A stretch of DNA of 64,000 bases, from NCBI GenBank assembly GCA_027605045.1, contig JAQFWX010000006.1, positions 1,922,001 through 1,986,000 of the forward strand, in the 5' to 3' direction. The stretch is from Phallus indusiatus. Taxonomy: Eukaryota > Basidiomycota > Agaricomycetes > Phallales > Phallaceae. The notes below the pieces were generated by a model. It did not search any database, was not told where the DNA came from, and worked only from the letters and a program-made list of their open reading frames with translations. A program made the position numbers and the translations under genes. Every line of letters starts with the position of its first letter. Positions within the stretch are counted from its first letter, which is position 1. Of this stretch, positions 1 to 10,066 are shown piece by piece.

Positions 1-360
1 ACACAAAGGGATGCTGAACGGTGAAACAGTTCGTTTTAGTGAAGAATCGACACTTGGAATAGGAAAAAGGTCCGGGGAAGATGACTCCGGTGTCCAAGTG
101 AGTGAGGGAAGGGAAGAAGGGATATGTGAGATAGGATAGACACTTGAAGACGAGGTGTTGGGGTTCAGGTGAGCCTGATCTGGGGAAGTCGGTGAAGTTG
201 ATTCAGATTGAAGTCGAGAGCGTTTGAGAGGGGGATATGGGGCCGTTTGACACGGCTGGCTTTGATTGTCAAAGTCCTCGTAAGGGAGATTGTTATATGC
301 TCCTAGAGGAATATCGAGAGGGCTGGACCATGTAGTATTTTGGTACTGAGAGTAGGACAT
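1..360 (-). CDS. Partial Ser/Pro-rich protein, N-terminal 120 codons
   Basis: Reading leftwards from an ATG at 360-358, the frame stays open for 120 codons to the edge of the window, with no stop. The protein begins MSYSQYQNTTWSSPLDIPLG and is rich in Ser, Pro, Asn and Gln, with a basic patch PPLKRSRLQ near residue 55. Such low-complexity N-termini with a short basic stretch are common in fungal transcription regulators, but no DNA-binding domain lies inside the window, so that is a guess. The rest of the gene lies to the left. Start choice: first ATG in the open frame. I do not recognise the family. Confidence 0.6.
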   Translation of the reverse strand, partial: MSYSQYQNTTWSSPLDIPLGAYNNLPYEDFDNQSQPCQTAPYPPLKRSRLQSESTSPTSPDQAHLNPNTSSSSVYPISHIPSSLPSLTWTPESSSPDLFPIPSVDSSLKRTVSPFSIPLC

Positions 361-2066
361 TGCAGAGGTTGGGATAAGTGGTAATTGTTCGAGGCAGATA
401 ATAGCTCTTGCTGCAAACGGGACATGAAAAAGATTACGCGTTTTATATTAGGACGCAATGTCAGTCATGCATGGGGACTCAGAGAAGGATTGTATATGTA
501 TGCCGTCGCATACGCGAAATCTAGGACAAAACGAAAACGGGTTTAGAAAATTTTTGATTGACCAAAAGTGGGATATTCAAAGGGACAATCTTCGAGGATG
601 CAGATCGTCCATGTTGGAGACCTATCACTGTAGGCCTCATACACCATCAACAAGAAGTCGCCTCAGATCGGGCAGGGCCAAACGTTAAAGTGTCAAGGAC
701 ATACCTAAAATATCGAGAGCAAGGCCAAAGTACTGTCCATGATTTGAGAAGATTGAAATGACGCGTCTTAATTGGATGGTGTTGTTCTGACTAAATTAGG
801 GAAGATATGGCTGACTTCCATCAGTGCGTCATGACCAAAACTTTCGTTCCTGGACTTTTCATAAAGATGTTTACTCGACCCTTCATTGTGGCAATTGAGC
901 CCGTGTGGAATAAACGTACTACCTACAACTCGAAGTGCGAGTAGCGTCAGTCTCTTATTATTTATTGTCCCTTGAGCTTTAATTACCTCTCAGAGCTGTC
1001 TTAAGGAAAGGAAATTTGGATATATTCGCGAATTTGTCGCCGCCTCAATTTTCAGATGCAATGGAAGTGAACAAATCACTTTTGGACAAAAACAAACACG
1101 ATGTGGACCGTATACGTATATCGTGGCATCTTGTCCTTGAATCGACTATTATCTAAAACGCACCCCCATGTGATTAACAAGAAATTCATTTTTTGTTCCA
1201 TCACTCTGCTCGCGTTATGTACGTCCCACGTAGTGAGTCATATGTATACATATACTCTGCAAGACTTGGAAGGTAAGTAGAAAGTCGAGAAGTATTGGAG
1301 ACTTACATTACTCAATCCCGCCACCCTGTGGGAACGCATTACAAGCGGATAGCTCTGCCAAAAAAAGTACTGAAGTGTGGGTCGACTGAGTTGGAGTGAA
1401 AAAAAAAAGACTCATGAAGAGTTGAGTTATCTGGAAGGAATTCTACAGGGCTTTATATGTCTTTCGCTTCAATGTTCAAGTTAATTGTACGCCTTGTAAA
1501 GCAGGTAGTTCACGGTAGACTATTGTCGACCCAACTGGGACGAACCCACTTTGGCCTCAACGGCCCGAGGTTATACACACAGTAACACGCCAAACTGGTG
1601 TATTCTGTTTCTTTTTATTGTCGTATGATTTGGTACCTTCTTTTTGTTTCTTTTGTTCTCGTCAAAAGTGATATATCGGCAAAGAGAAGAGAATAATTGA
1701 GCCTGAGACAACCGAGTGAACTGGGGAGTAAATTGAGCTCGCAGGAGAATAATGAGAAGGATCAATACCAATTAGAGAGTCTTCTTCTTCGGCGCCGAAG
1801 TGAGAACACCAAACGGTAAACCGGATGCATGACCTATAATAACGACAATTTTGTGTATGTCAACAAACATACAATATCAAAAAATATTAAACCATGACGC
1901 GGGATATGGTTTCTGAGCCGTCAACATCGTGCTACTTTTTGTCCACCACAATGAACCAAAAGTTCATATTTGTAGTACATATGTATGTTCTCGTACAGCT
2001 GAATATTTTTTTCAAGAAAAAAAATCCATCGGAAATAATCTTTATAATGACAAAGTTGATATAGCA
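361..2066. other. Intergenic region without recognisable gene
   Basis: This stretch lies between the start of the left-edge gene and the 3' end of the carboxypeptidase gene. It has short, mutually inconsistent open frames, none with conserved motifs or a plausible set of splice sites. It must hold the promoter of the left gene and the 3' flank of the carboxypeptidase. No repeat or RNA gene was seen. Confidence 0.5.
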
Positions 2067-4263
2067 CTAAGTGATATTCGCATCAGAAACGTTGGTGAAC
2101 GGAATATTCCGAATCCAATGATCCGCAATAGTTCTCGCCAACTTGGGCTGGTCGTGCGTAACCTACCAAAAAAAAAAAAAATAAGAAATTTTAGGTTACT
2201 ATATAAAGGGACGCAGAAACGCACAAAATGTCCAACTTGATCAATGAGTATATAAGTGAAATCGCCTGCACCTTTGCCTACTTGCCTAATAGTGACCGTT
2301 TGATTTAACCCGGAATCCCAGAGTACGTCTTGTGTAGATAAAAACGCGTCTTGATACGGGCTTTGCAATTGCTTCAACTTATAGCATACATATGATAAGT
2401 ATCACCAGTCTCGAAGAAAATACGATGTATTTGAAACTCACGGTTGAAAGCGTCCCTGGCCAGGGACAGTTAGCATCTTGAGCACCTATGTAATCTATGT
2501 TGTCGGAATCAATAATCTTCGTCGTATATCGGATGGTTCAAAACGTTCGTTTAAGGAATGAATACCCACGAAGAACTCTGATTCCATCATTGATTAATGG
2601 GATAAACAGTTCGTGATGCGGTTGCATGCTGCAGAACCATTTTTAATCGAACCGAACATCAAAATATAACAACAATAACAACACTGACAGATCGCCATAT
2701 GCCCAAAAGTCAGCAAAAATATCGATATTCAGGGCCATATATTGACGGTCTCTGGCTATTCCCAAGATGTCTTTCGTAGACTCGTTTTTGAAGAACGTCT
2801 CCACCCAATTCATAAATGGATGACAAGCCTTAGGATCCTCTGTAGGCTCGCACTATCCGAAATGTATTCAGTTGGAGTTTCTAATACCAGAGAGATAATA
2901 CGGTACCGTTTGTCGAATATCTTCCATTAAGACGTCAGTGGTTGCATCTTTAATGTACTTGTAACAAGTCTCCATCGCTGAAGTACGATAATGTACGTTG
3001 GAGTACTGATAAGCTAACCGAATTGATTCCAAGCACTTGGGTAAATTTGAGTACAGGGCGTTGCACGTTGTTGAGTTATAAACTTGGTGCATGATGCAGC
3101 GGTACTCCGGTACCCATTCAAAATAAACGAGTGGGTTCTGATAAAAAAACAAAAACAAAAACGCCTGGTCGTTACTTGGTCATCACGGAATATCATTAGA
3201 AAAATACCGAGACAGGATTGCTCAGCATTATGCTATCGAGGTTGATGAGCAGATTCTTGTCGGAATGCATGGTTTTATTGACGATGGCCTTATTGTTCTC
3301 GTATATCACATAGGCAATGTTCGGGATGTAAACACCGCCATATGATCCACTAGCTAACGCAAGTTTATTCCTAAATGAAGTGTTGCTTTAATAGCATATA
3401 ATTATGGCCCAACTAAAGCAATACGTACTTTTGAAGGTGTGGGAAAAGTTTAAAAAACTTTTGTAGAAAGTCGTACACGTCTACAGCGGCATCGTGGCTG
3501 TTGTTGACTTTCGTACCATACGAGTAACCAGCATTCGTTGGCTACATTATTGACATAAGACATCATCGAAAAAGAAAAGATATAAAGCTTACATGATCAA
3601 GCATAATAACATTAAAATGTTTGGTCCATCTGTTTGGGTTATGTTCAATAGTCGAGGGTGCCGTGACCAAACAACTGGATTGTCCACTCAGGCCATTCAA
3701 CAGCCCACTTGATCCCGGACCACCACCAATGGTCAAACTACAAACATTATCATTTTATCGTAGTCGCTACAGTACTAAATCGTAGTGGGAAAAACATACA
3801 CTATCGGTGCATCCTGAGGACTATCCTCCGCTTCAAAATACCTTTTTCGAGAAATCTCGTCAACAAATGTTTTATCGCCTCAGACAAGAGACAAGACCAA
3901 GTACCAGAAAAAAGAACGCTTGGGTGTCTCTTCAGTATCTCCTTTTAAGCCGATCGTCCCCGCGAAGGAAGTTGGAACGCCATCTCTCATAGCACAAGGG
4001 AATCGGGGCCTTGTGATATTATGATAGAAACTTCCGAATTGCACGTCCTGCGTGGCATGATAAGACCATCCTCCAAGTGACGGACAACGTAAAGTTAGAC
4101 AGAGATAGAGGGAAGCCGCCAAAATGAAAGAACACGAAAAGTGCAACGAGTTCTTATCATTCCTTTTCGAACGATGGATATAATTGTCGGGTGATTCTTC
4201 TTTACTATCGATTTTTTCGGAAGATTTTTCCAGGTCTTGTGAAGGCAGTTTGGGAAACAACAT
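2067..4263 (-). CDS. Serine carboxypeptidase, peptidase family S10
   Basis: A multi-exon gene whose joined exons give the S10 fold in order. They are an N-terminal hydrophobic segment (about residue 40-60, signal or anchor), SFFWYFEAEDSP, the oxyanion block GGGPGSSGLLNGLSGQSSC, LDHPTNAGYSYGT, the nucleophile block SGSYGGVYIP, a Cys-rich insertion, the aspartate block GAQDANCPWPG and the histidine block GHFVTHDQP. Clear introns include 3904-3842 and one between LQ and KNKLALASGSYGG. The stop is TAG at 2069-2067; the start is the first ATG before the hydrophobic segment. The Ser-Asp-His triad is present, so it is probably a secreted or vacuolar hydrolase. Unusual: the usual WLNGGPG is TIGGGPG and GESYGG is SGSYGG, removing residues that bind the substrate C-terminal carboxylate in yeast carboxypeptidase Y. 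Confidence 0.88.
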
Positions 4264-5385
4264 GGGGGGATTTTGAGCCACGATTATCGCGATGGCCTGA
4301 AACGTCTGGTTTTGATATGGGACTGCGGGTAGCTCGGCATCAACGACGGCGATACGAACCCGTCACGGGTCGTCGACGTCGACGGTTGAACGTTGACGCG
4401 TTAACATTACGAATATTGAACGTTCTGAACGTTGAACATTTGAACTTTCAAGGTTGTAGTTGACCTGCACTCAACCTGTACCGTACGTGGTTTGGGAGTG
4501 CTCTTGAAGAAAGGAAACATGCAATAGGCGATTGAGACACATGAGTTGGTGATTATTTTGAAATACATAATAAGTAGGCCCTGAGGGAGCAAACACTGCC
4601 AAACAGTGTACTTGATTGTTGAGTTGACGTTGAGAGAGCGAGCTAAAACTAATTGAAAGGCTTATTGATAACGATTGAAAGTATTTATTTACATTTGCAC
4701 TACCAATACATGATCATGAGAGTTCGTGTACAGTCAAATTTGTATGCGGATTTATTATCGAGACAGATTTGAATTTTTGTTTCATGTGCTTGTACGCTTC
4801 GGAGCAGAGTATGTGAAAGCTGACGTGTACGGCTGAACCTCGAAAATGCATGCAGTGGTCTCCCCATAACGTTTGACGATGAAAAGACCTCCAACTGTGT
4901 TAGCACCAGAGTGATGTGTTGCGATGCGACTAAAGAACCCTTTCACGAGGTGGCAAGTTCCTAGTTCCTGTTGAGTAAAGAGTTTCCATTGTCATTGTTC
5001 TTTGATGCCGTTTTTCGAACCTCGAATGTGATGATTGTGTCAGACGGATTGAGGAACTGCATTTGATTCCGGCTCCGGTTCCGATTCCGGGTTGATTGAA
5101 TGTTTCTGTCTGCGAGTTTCTGCGTCAGCGGTTATGATAACATGCTGCTCGTAATCGGGGAGCTATGTTGTGGGTGGGGGTGGAATTGAGATGGGTTACG
5201 CTGAACAAGTCCCTTCCGTTCCAACCGGATCGTACCCAGTGCCTTTTGTTGAACAGGACGGGAGCGAGCGAGAAATGAAAAGGAAAAAATTTTGCCGTTC
5301 GTTTGTTCTGATGGGGTTGCGCCAAGGGTGAGAAAAAAGAAGCGGATATGAGCGAAAGAAAAGGGGTAGAACAAAAGAATTATTT
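4264..5385. promoter_or_regulatory. Carboxypeptidase upstream region with palindromes and GAACGTT repeats
   Basis: No gene is visible here. Just upstream of the carboxypeptidase (read on the minus strand) lies a dense motif cluster: a perfect 14-bp palindrome CGTCGACGTCGACG at 4371-4384, the near-palindrome GTTGACGCGTTAAC, and three GAACGTT elements between about 4385 and 4435. This looks like a regulatory region, but no factor can be assigned. The part near 5385 is the 3' flank of the Ras-like gene. Confidence 0.3.
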
Positions 5386-6294
5386 TTAAGCGATGATACA
5401 TCGATTGTTCCTTTTTTTCTTCTGACCCTGCGTCGACGATGGTGAAATAGCAGGAGGTCCGGTGATAGAAGAGATAGGTTGTTCCCCATTTTCTTGCCTC
5501 GACTCGCGTAGCTTGCGAACGAGGCTGGCAAAAAGGCGATCAACGTTGACCGCCGTTTTTGCGCTAGTTTCGAGGAAGTCGCAACCAAAGTGGCGAGCCA
5601 TGGCCATACCCTCCTCGCGAGTCACCTCGCGATCTTGGGACCTATCGCATTTGTTGCCGACGACGATGAAAACAGGTTTGGGACGTTTAACCCGTAAGAT
5701 GCTTTGTCGAACAATGTCTAGTCGTTCGAATGTTACTCGTGAGGCGACTGAGTAGACGAGCAGGAAGCCTTGACCCTCTCTTATCCATTGATCCCGTAAC
5801 GCCACATATTCTTCTATAGTGAAACAATGAGAAGGAGGGCGATTTATGTTAGCTGGAGGAGATGACGAACCTTGACCTGCCGTGTCGATAACCTCGACGA
5901 AGCACATGTGGTTGTCCACCACCATCTGCTTCCGGTAGGCATCTTCAATAGTCGGGTCGTACGTCTAAATAACGGAGAGCATTGTCGTAATCAAGTTTAT
6001 GGAAAAAGAATAGAGGCTTAAGATAAGGGAGATGAATGTTAGATATTGGATGAAATGACAGACCTCTGTTGGGAAACAAAACGTAGAGAATTAATATGAT
6101 GAGACGGGGTGGCAAAGTAACAGAAAACTCTTACCGACAAAACAATTCAGAGTAAACTGTTAAGAATTTGCATGAAGATAATTTAGAATAAGGTGCATAA
6201 TAAGAAAAAGGATTTAACTATTGCGTACCTGTACGGCTAGTGCTGTTTTCCCAACACCGCCGTCGCCCAGGACAGCAACCCTCCAACTATCCAT
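5386..6294 (-). CDS. Ras-family small GTPase with C-terminal CaaX box
   Basis: Five exons (6294-6229, 6156-6135, 6065-6064, 5964-5871, 5813-5386) total 612 nt, encoding 203 aa. The P-loop is GDGGVGKTALAVQ (residues 10-22), the effector/switch I part is FVETYDPTIEDAYRK, switch II is DTAGQEEYVALRDQW with the catalytic Gln present, then NKCD and ETSAK for guanine recognition, a basic tail, and CIIA as a prenylation signal. It should cycle between GDP and GTP at a membrane and act in growth or morphogenesis signalling like fungal Ras/Rsr1 proteins; which subfamily is not certain. The third exon is only the two bases AG. Without them the effector loop would be out of frame, and with them it aligns residue for residue with Ras. 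The 5' flank is strongly pyrimidine-rich on the coding strand. Confidence 0.92.
6064..6065 (-). other. Two-nucleotide micro-exon of the Ras-like gene
   Basis: On the minus strand the sequence reads CCCAACAG then AG then GTCTGTC. The previous exon ends in phase 1 (GTC G) and the next begins in phase 0 (ACG TAC GAC). Only an AG exon makes codon GAG and keeps the exact spacing of the Ras effector loop. The flanking introns would be 69 and 99 nt. Confidence 0.7.
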
Positions 6295-6814
6295 AACTTG
6301 AAATTTCTAATCCGCTTTCTTTCTCTATTTCTTTTTTTTCGTTGGGTAGAAAGGTATATAGAGATAGAGAGATAAGACGTCCGTGCGTGTGCTCGTTTCT
6401 TGGTCGTTGCTGTTCGTGACGAGGGTTGGGTTGGAAAGATAGGGGTATTAAGCAGAGAGAGAAAGAGGAAGAAGGAGAAAGAGAGGGAGGAGAGGAGAAA
6501 AGAGGAGGAAAGGGAGAGGGAGATGAGAGGGGATCGATGATGAGTGTGGTAGATGAGAAAGAACGGAGACCGTCTGGGACGGAGGTAAAAACGCTTAGAG
6601 ACGGCGACCACTGGCAAACGTGGCAGTCTCGATTTGATCCCGCGGCGTTTGTATTTATGTTTAGCAAGTACTTTATTGTTCATTTACTTATTGTCCTAGT
6701 GACTATCGACATTATATATAGCCATAAAACCTTGAAATGACACAATATAGTTTGAACATTAAAATACAATCTTAAGAAATCATATGGTCTTCACGAGATG
6801 CACGGTAGACCGTG
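6295..6814. promoter_or_regulatory. Pyrimidine-rich leader/promoter of the Ras-like gene
   Basis: Between about 6420 and 6530 the plus strand is nearly pure A/G (runs of GAGAAAGAGGAAG type), so the transcribed strand of the Ras-like gene has a long CT tract upstream of its ATG. CT-rich blocks are typical of strong fungal promoters and leaders. Apparent open frames here are low-complexity artefacts. The left part is the 3' flank of the small pseudogene. Confidence 0.4.
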
Positions 6815-7162
6815 TTATTCAACAACCCACCACTCGGTATCATCCTCAGTTTCGAGCACCTCTTTGAGTTTGACGTATCTTTCCTTTTCTCAAAGACGGA
6901 AGGGTGGATTCTTTTCATTCGTAGTGAGGACGAGACACATGCAATGCACGCTGTCAATGGGAGATGCGCGATATCCAGCATCCATTTCCAGTCCAGCCTT
7001 TCTCAGCACAAGCTTACGTGCTTTCCGCATAGTAGCCATTTCAATATCGCAACCCATCGGTGGGGGAGGGACTGGACCAGTAGGTTTGCACCCGTTTTCG
7101 ACCCCCCAGTCATACAGCCATTCGTGTATGATAACATAACCATAAAACATTAACTGAGGCAT
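6815..7162 (-). pseudogene. Small uncharacterised gene, copy 1, with in-frame stop
   Basis: From the ATG at 7162 the frame reads MPQLMFYGYVIIHEWLYDWG and on to NEKNPPFRL, then a TGA at codon 91. After the TGA the same frame continues as EKERYVKLKEVLETEDDTEWWVVE to a stop at 6817-6815. This matches, at the same spacing, the C-terminus of the paralogue at 8215-8565 (RYAKLKEVLGVEEDPAWWTVG). Total span is 116 codons against 117. The simplest reading is a recent nonsense mutation, making this either a pseudogene or a protein shortened by 25 residues. The family is unknown to me; both copies share YGYV...WLY.WGVENGC and LVLTTNEKNPPFR. Confidence 0.6.
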
Positions 7163-8214
7163 CTTTTGACAATATTATCAAACATAAAATGCGCGAAAGT
7201 ATTGCTTCTGTGGTGGTGGCAAAAGACGGCGTCGACGTTGCAACTTGAATTAGTTGAAAGAATAACCCAGTTGAAATTGAAATTCTCAAAAAAAGTTGAT
7301 AGGATCCTGACCGAGATCGGAGACCACACCTACGAGACGCGACGGAAAATGAATAATAAGCTGGCAATAAGTAAAAGCAGAGTAAAAGAATGCGGAATTT
7401 AAAAAGTGGCCGCGCGGTTGCCAAGTGGTACGTTGTTGTAAGGGTTTGGAACCGAAATAATTAGCATCGATCGGATGTCTTGCTTAGCTTAAATTTCTTT
7501 TAATCGTTTACTTTCTTATTAATAGTTTCTTTCTTTTGATTTATAATAATTAGATAATCATTTTATTTTGTATATAAACTTGAGTTGGAGCTAAAAGAGC
7601 TCCAGGGCTTCTTTAACACGAAGATTTACAACACTCAGTACTGTGATTTATCTGTCTTATTGAAGTTCTATTGTAAAAGTTTTCCGACTTTGAGAGTTGT
7701 ACAGCTAAAGAAGAAAACCGAGTGAAAAGATAGTAGGCGAAATGCAACGTCGTTGAAAGGAACTGAGACAATAAGCAGAACAGGAAGAAGAAAAAGGGAA
7801 TATGAAAAAAAAGATATGACAACTACAAATTAGCCATTGCACGTTGAAAGGGAGCACGATTCCAATATTACGTTAGAATAGGTACTATACCTCACGCATT
7901 GTGGCGTTTGAAATTATACATCGTTTACATTGCTCCTATATTGCATATTTTCCGCGATACCAACAGCAAGATTATTCGCGGAAATAGCAGTCACGTAACC
8001 CGGAGGAAAGTCGAGATATTTGTTCTGATTGTAAGGCACGAAGGTAAAAATATCCAGTTTGTGTTCATAGTAGAGAGATACGACAACTTTTTGTTTCATC
8101 AATACGTCAATTCAAACCGATATATTGAAAATCAATAGGACATACAAATTCAAAACAAATGGTCCGATTGCCTCTGAGCCGGACACTGTGATGGAAAGTA
8201 AATAGCTGGTTTCA
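7163..8214. other. Intergenic spacer holding duplicated segment A
   Basis: No gene is supported. Parts of the spacer (about 7275-7430 and 7770-7860) are diverged copies of 9745-10050, the 3' flank of the C2H2 gene. They share the words AAGAATGCGGAATTTAAAAA and GACAACTACA...TTAGCCATT..ACGTTGAAA. The middle of the segment (about 7435-7770) has no counterpart and looks like an insertion or a lost match. Confidence 0.5.
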
Positions 8215-8565
8215 TCATCCAACAGTCCACCAGGCGGGATCCTCTTCGACGCCAAGAACCTCCTTAAGCTTGGCATATCTTTTTTTTCTGAAAGGGCGAA
8301 ACGGCGGATTTTTTTCGTTCGTAGTGAGGACTAGACATAAGGAATGAACACCGTTAATAGGGTAGGCGCGATAGTCGGCATCATCCAGGTCAAGACCAGC
8401 TTTATCCAATATTAGCCAAAGCGCTTGGTCGATAGTCATCGCTTTTATATCTACGTTTGGATTCAAGAACGGACCCATAGGTCTGCACCCGTTTTCGACA
8501 CCCCATTCGTATAGCCATTTGTTGGCCAAAACATAACCATAGAACTTGAACCGGAACTGGGACAT
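8215..8565 (-). CDS. Small uncharacterised protein, copy 2 (intact)
   Basis: A single open frame of 116 aa from the ATG at 8565, beginning MSQFRFKFYGYVLANKWLYE and ending EEDPAWWTVG. The start was chosen because conservation with copy 1 (6815-7162) begins about seven residues downstream and an upstream in-frame codon is not ATG. No signal peptide, membrane segment or catalytic motif is seen. The protein mixes aromatic-rich (FYGYV, WLYEWG) and charged segments and is probably a small soluble protein. Conservation of frame and motifs with copy 1 despite many base changes indicates it has been a real gene. Function unknown; it is not the product of a transposon as far as I can see. Confidence 0.6.
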   Translation of the reverse strand: MSQFRFKFYGYVLANKWLYEWGVENGCRPMGPFLNPNVDIKAMTIDQALWLILDKAGLDLDDADYRAYPINGVHSLCLVLTTNEKNPPFRPFRKKRYAKLKEVLGVEEDPAWWTVG

Positions 8566-10066
8566 TCCTTGAGTTTTTTTTTTCAGGGTGAGAATATAAA
8601 TCATTGAAAAAAGGGCTCATACCTATGTTTATCGAAAAAGATGCAATGTTGAATTTTGACTTTGGTAAAATTGTTCAATTGGCGTGACTAGTAGTGACAA
8701 CGTGTTGATGGGACTTGACTAAGTTGACTTGCGTGAGACCGTGTCTCCAGTTCCTTCGATACTTTCATACCCGGAGCCTTGCAGCTGCTTTTGTCCAAAC
8801 ATGCTTATCGATTACTTTCTCCCCTAAGATCAAAATGGATATCAAACAAAAGACAATTTCGAGGACCCTACTACTAATAAAGGTACAACCCGGATGTTTT
8901 TTGGACATTTGGACAAAAAATTGAAACACGCTTTGTAACCGGTGAGACCGTGACCGGCGAGGGGTTTGAATTTGCTTGGAATTTGCTATCTCGAACTTGG
9001 ATCCCCCATCCGTAATCTTCGCACAAATTGTATGTATATTCTCAAAAACCGGAACAAGACTTGGACTAACAAAAGTCTCTGTGTACGAGCCGTAGGTTAA
9101 ATTTCCTAGACAGAATCTCAACTTCCGTAGAGGATGCAAGGGAGGCACTAGTAGGCGGTCTTTTGGTAATGTTTTTTTAAGTTGATGCATGTACACATTG
9201 TAATGCACTTTGAGTGTTTTTTGTCATCATTTCTATGTTCTCGTAAAACACATAAATAGAACTCCCAAGCGAATTTTGTGTCTGTAGTTTTTTATTCTGG
9301 AAATATACTCATAATGTTTTCACATCCATTTATACACGGTGAATCATATGGAACACCTGAGTTGAGACGAGAACCCGAGTAACGACGGCGAGTGAAGGTT
9401 GCATCGATACTCATAACAGTACGGGCCGGGATTACATAGCGCCACTAGCCAATGAAGGAAGAGTGCCAAACCACACTATGCAGCGTCTGATGTCGATTAC
9501 GCTAATGTGCACTCTACTCATATGCTTAACAGATTTAACACATGCACGCCGTGGATAATACTTAGCCCATATTATAATCATATACCTGTTGAGAACCGGC
9601 GAAAGATTATAGCTTTACATGCAAGCAAAATGGATTTGAAGAGAAGCAATTTCACATAGATAGATATCATACATGAACGACGCAACTCATTACGACAATA
9701 CAACGAAAATAAGACGCACAAGCACATGCACACAAGAGAAATACTCGAAAAAAAAAGTTGACGACAAGATCCAGACCAAGACCGGGAAATACACATACAT
9801 ACATATGAGAGACGCGGATGATGAATAATGAGCTGGCTAAAAGCAAAGGGTGAAAGAATGCGGAATTTAAAAAGTGGCGGTCGAGTGGTATAATGTACAG
9901 TTTCAGGAAAAAAATGTAAGTAGTCCAAATGTAACGTCGATCAAAAAAAGAGACAACAGGTGGTGTAGGAGAGAGGAAGAAGGGAATATGAAAAAGGATG
10001 TGACAACTACACACTTTCTAATTAGCCATTATACGTTGAAAAATAACTACCGACTCCGGTGTTACA
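8566..10066. other. Intergenic spacer holding duplicated segment B
   Basis: This is the 3' flank of the C2H2 gene plus the upstream region of small gene copy 2. The stretch 9745-10050 is the partner of segment A (7275-7860). An open frame of about 140 codons on the minus strand near 8765-9190 has no motif and no conservation I can detect, so I do not call it. AT-rich with simple (AC)-like runs near 9720. Confidence 0.4.
9745..10050. repeat. Duplicated segment (B), partner of 7275-7860
   Basis: Shares several exact words in the same order with 7275-7860: AAAAAAAGTTGA, GAGACGCG, AATGAATAAT, AAGAATGCGGAATTTAAAAA, GGGAATATGAAAAA, TAGCCATT and ACGTTGAAA. Copy A carries about 300 bp of extra sequence in the middle. 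Together with the paired small genes this indicates an old local duplication. Confidence 0.6.

Noticed and set aside
6237..6683. Open frames opposite and across the Ras leader
   Set aside because: They are low-complexity translations of a purine/pyrimidine tract or run through known introns.
8765..9190. Minus-strand open frame of about 140 codons
   Set aside because: No domain, no paralogue in the duplicated region and no splice support. Length alone is not convincing.
9365..9410. Stretch resembling the start of large-subunit rRNA (GAGTAACGACGGCGAGTGAA)
   Set aside because: Only about 20 nt are similar and the flanks do not continue the rRNA. A chance match is likely.
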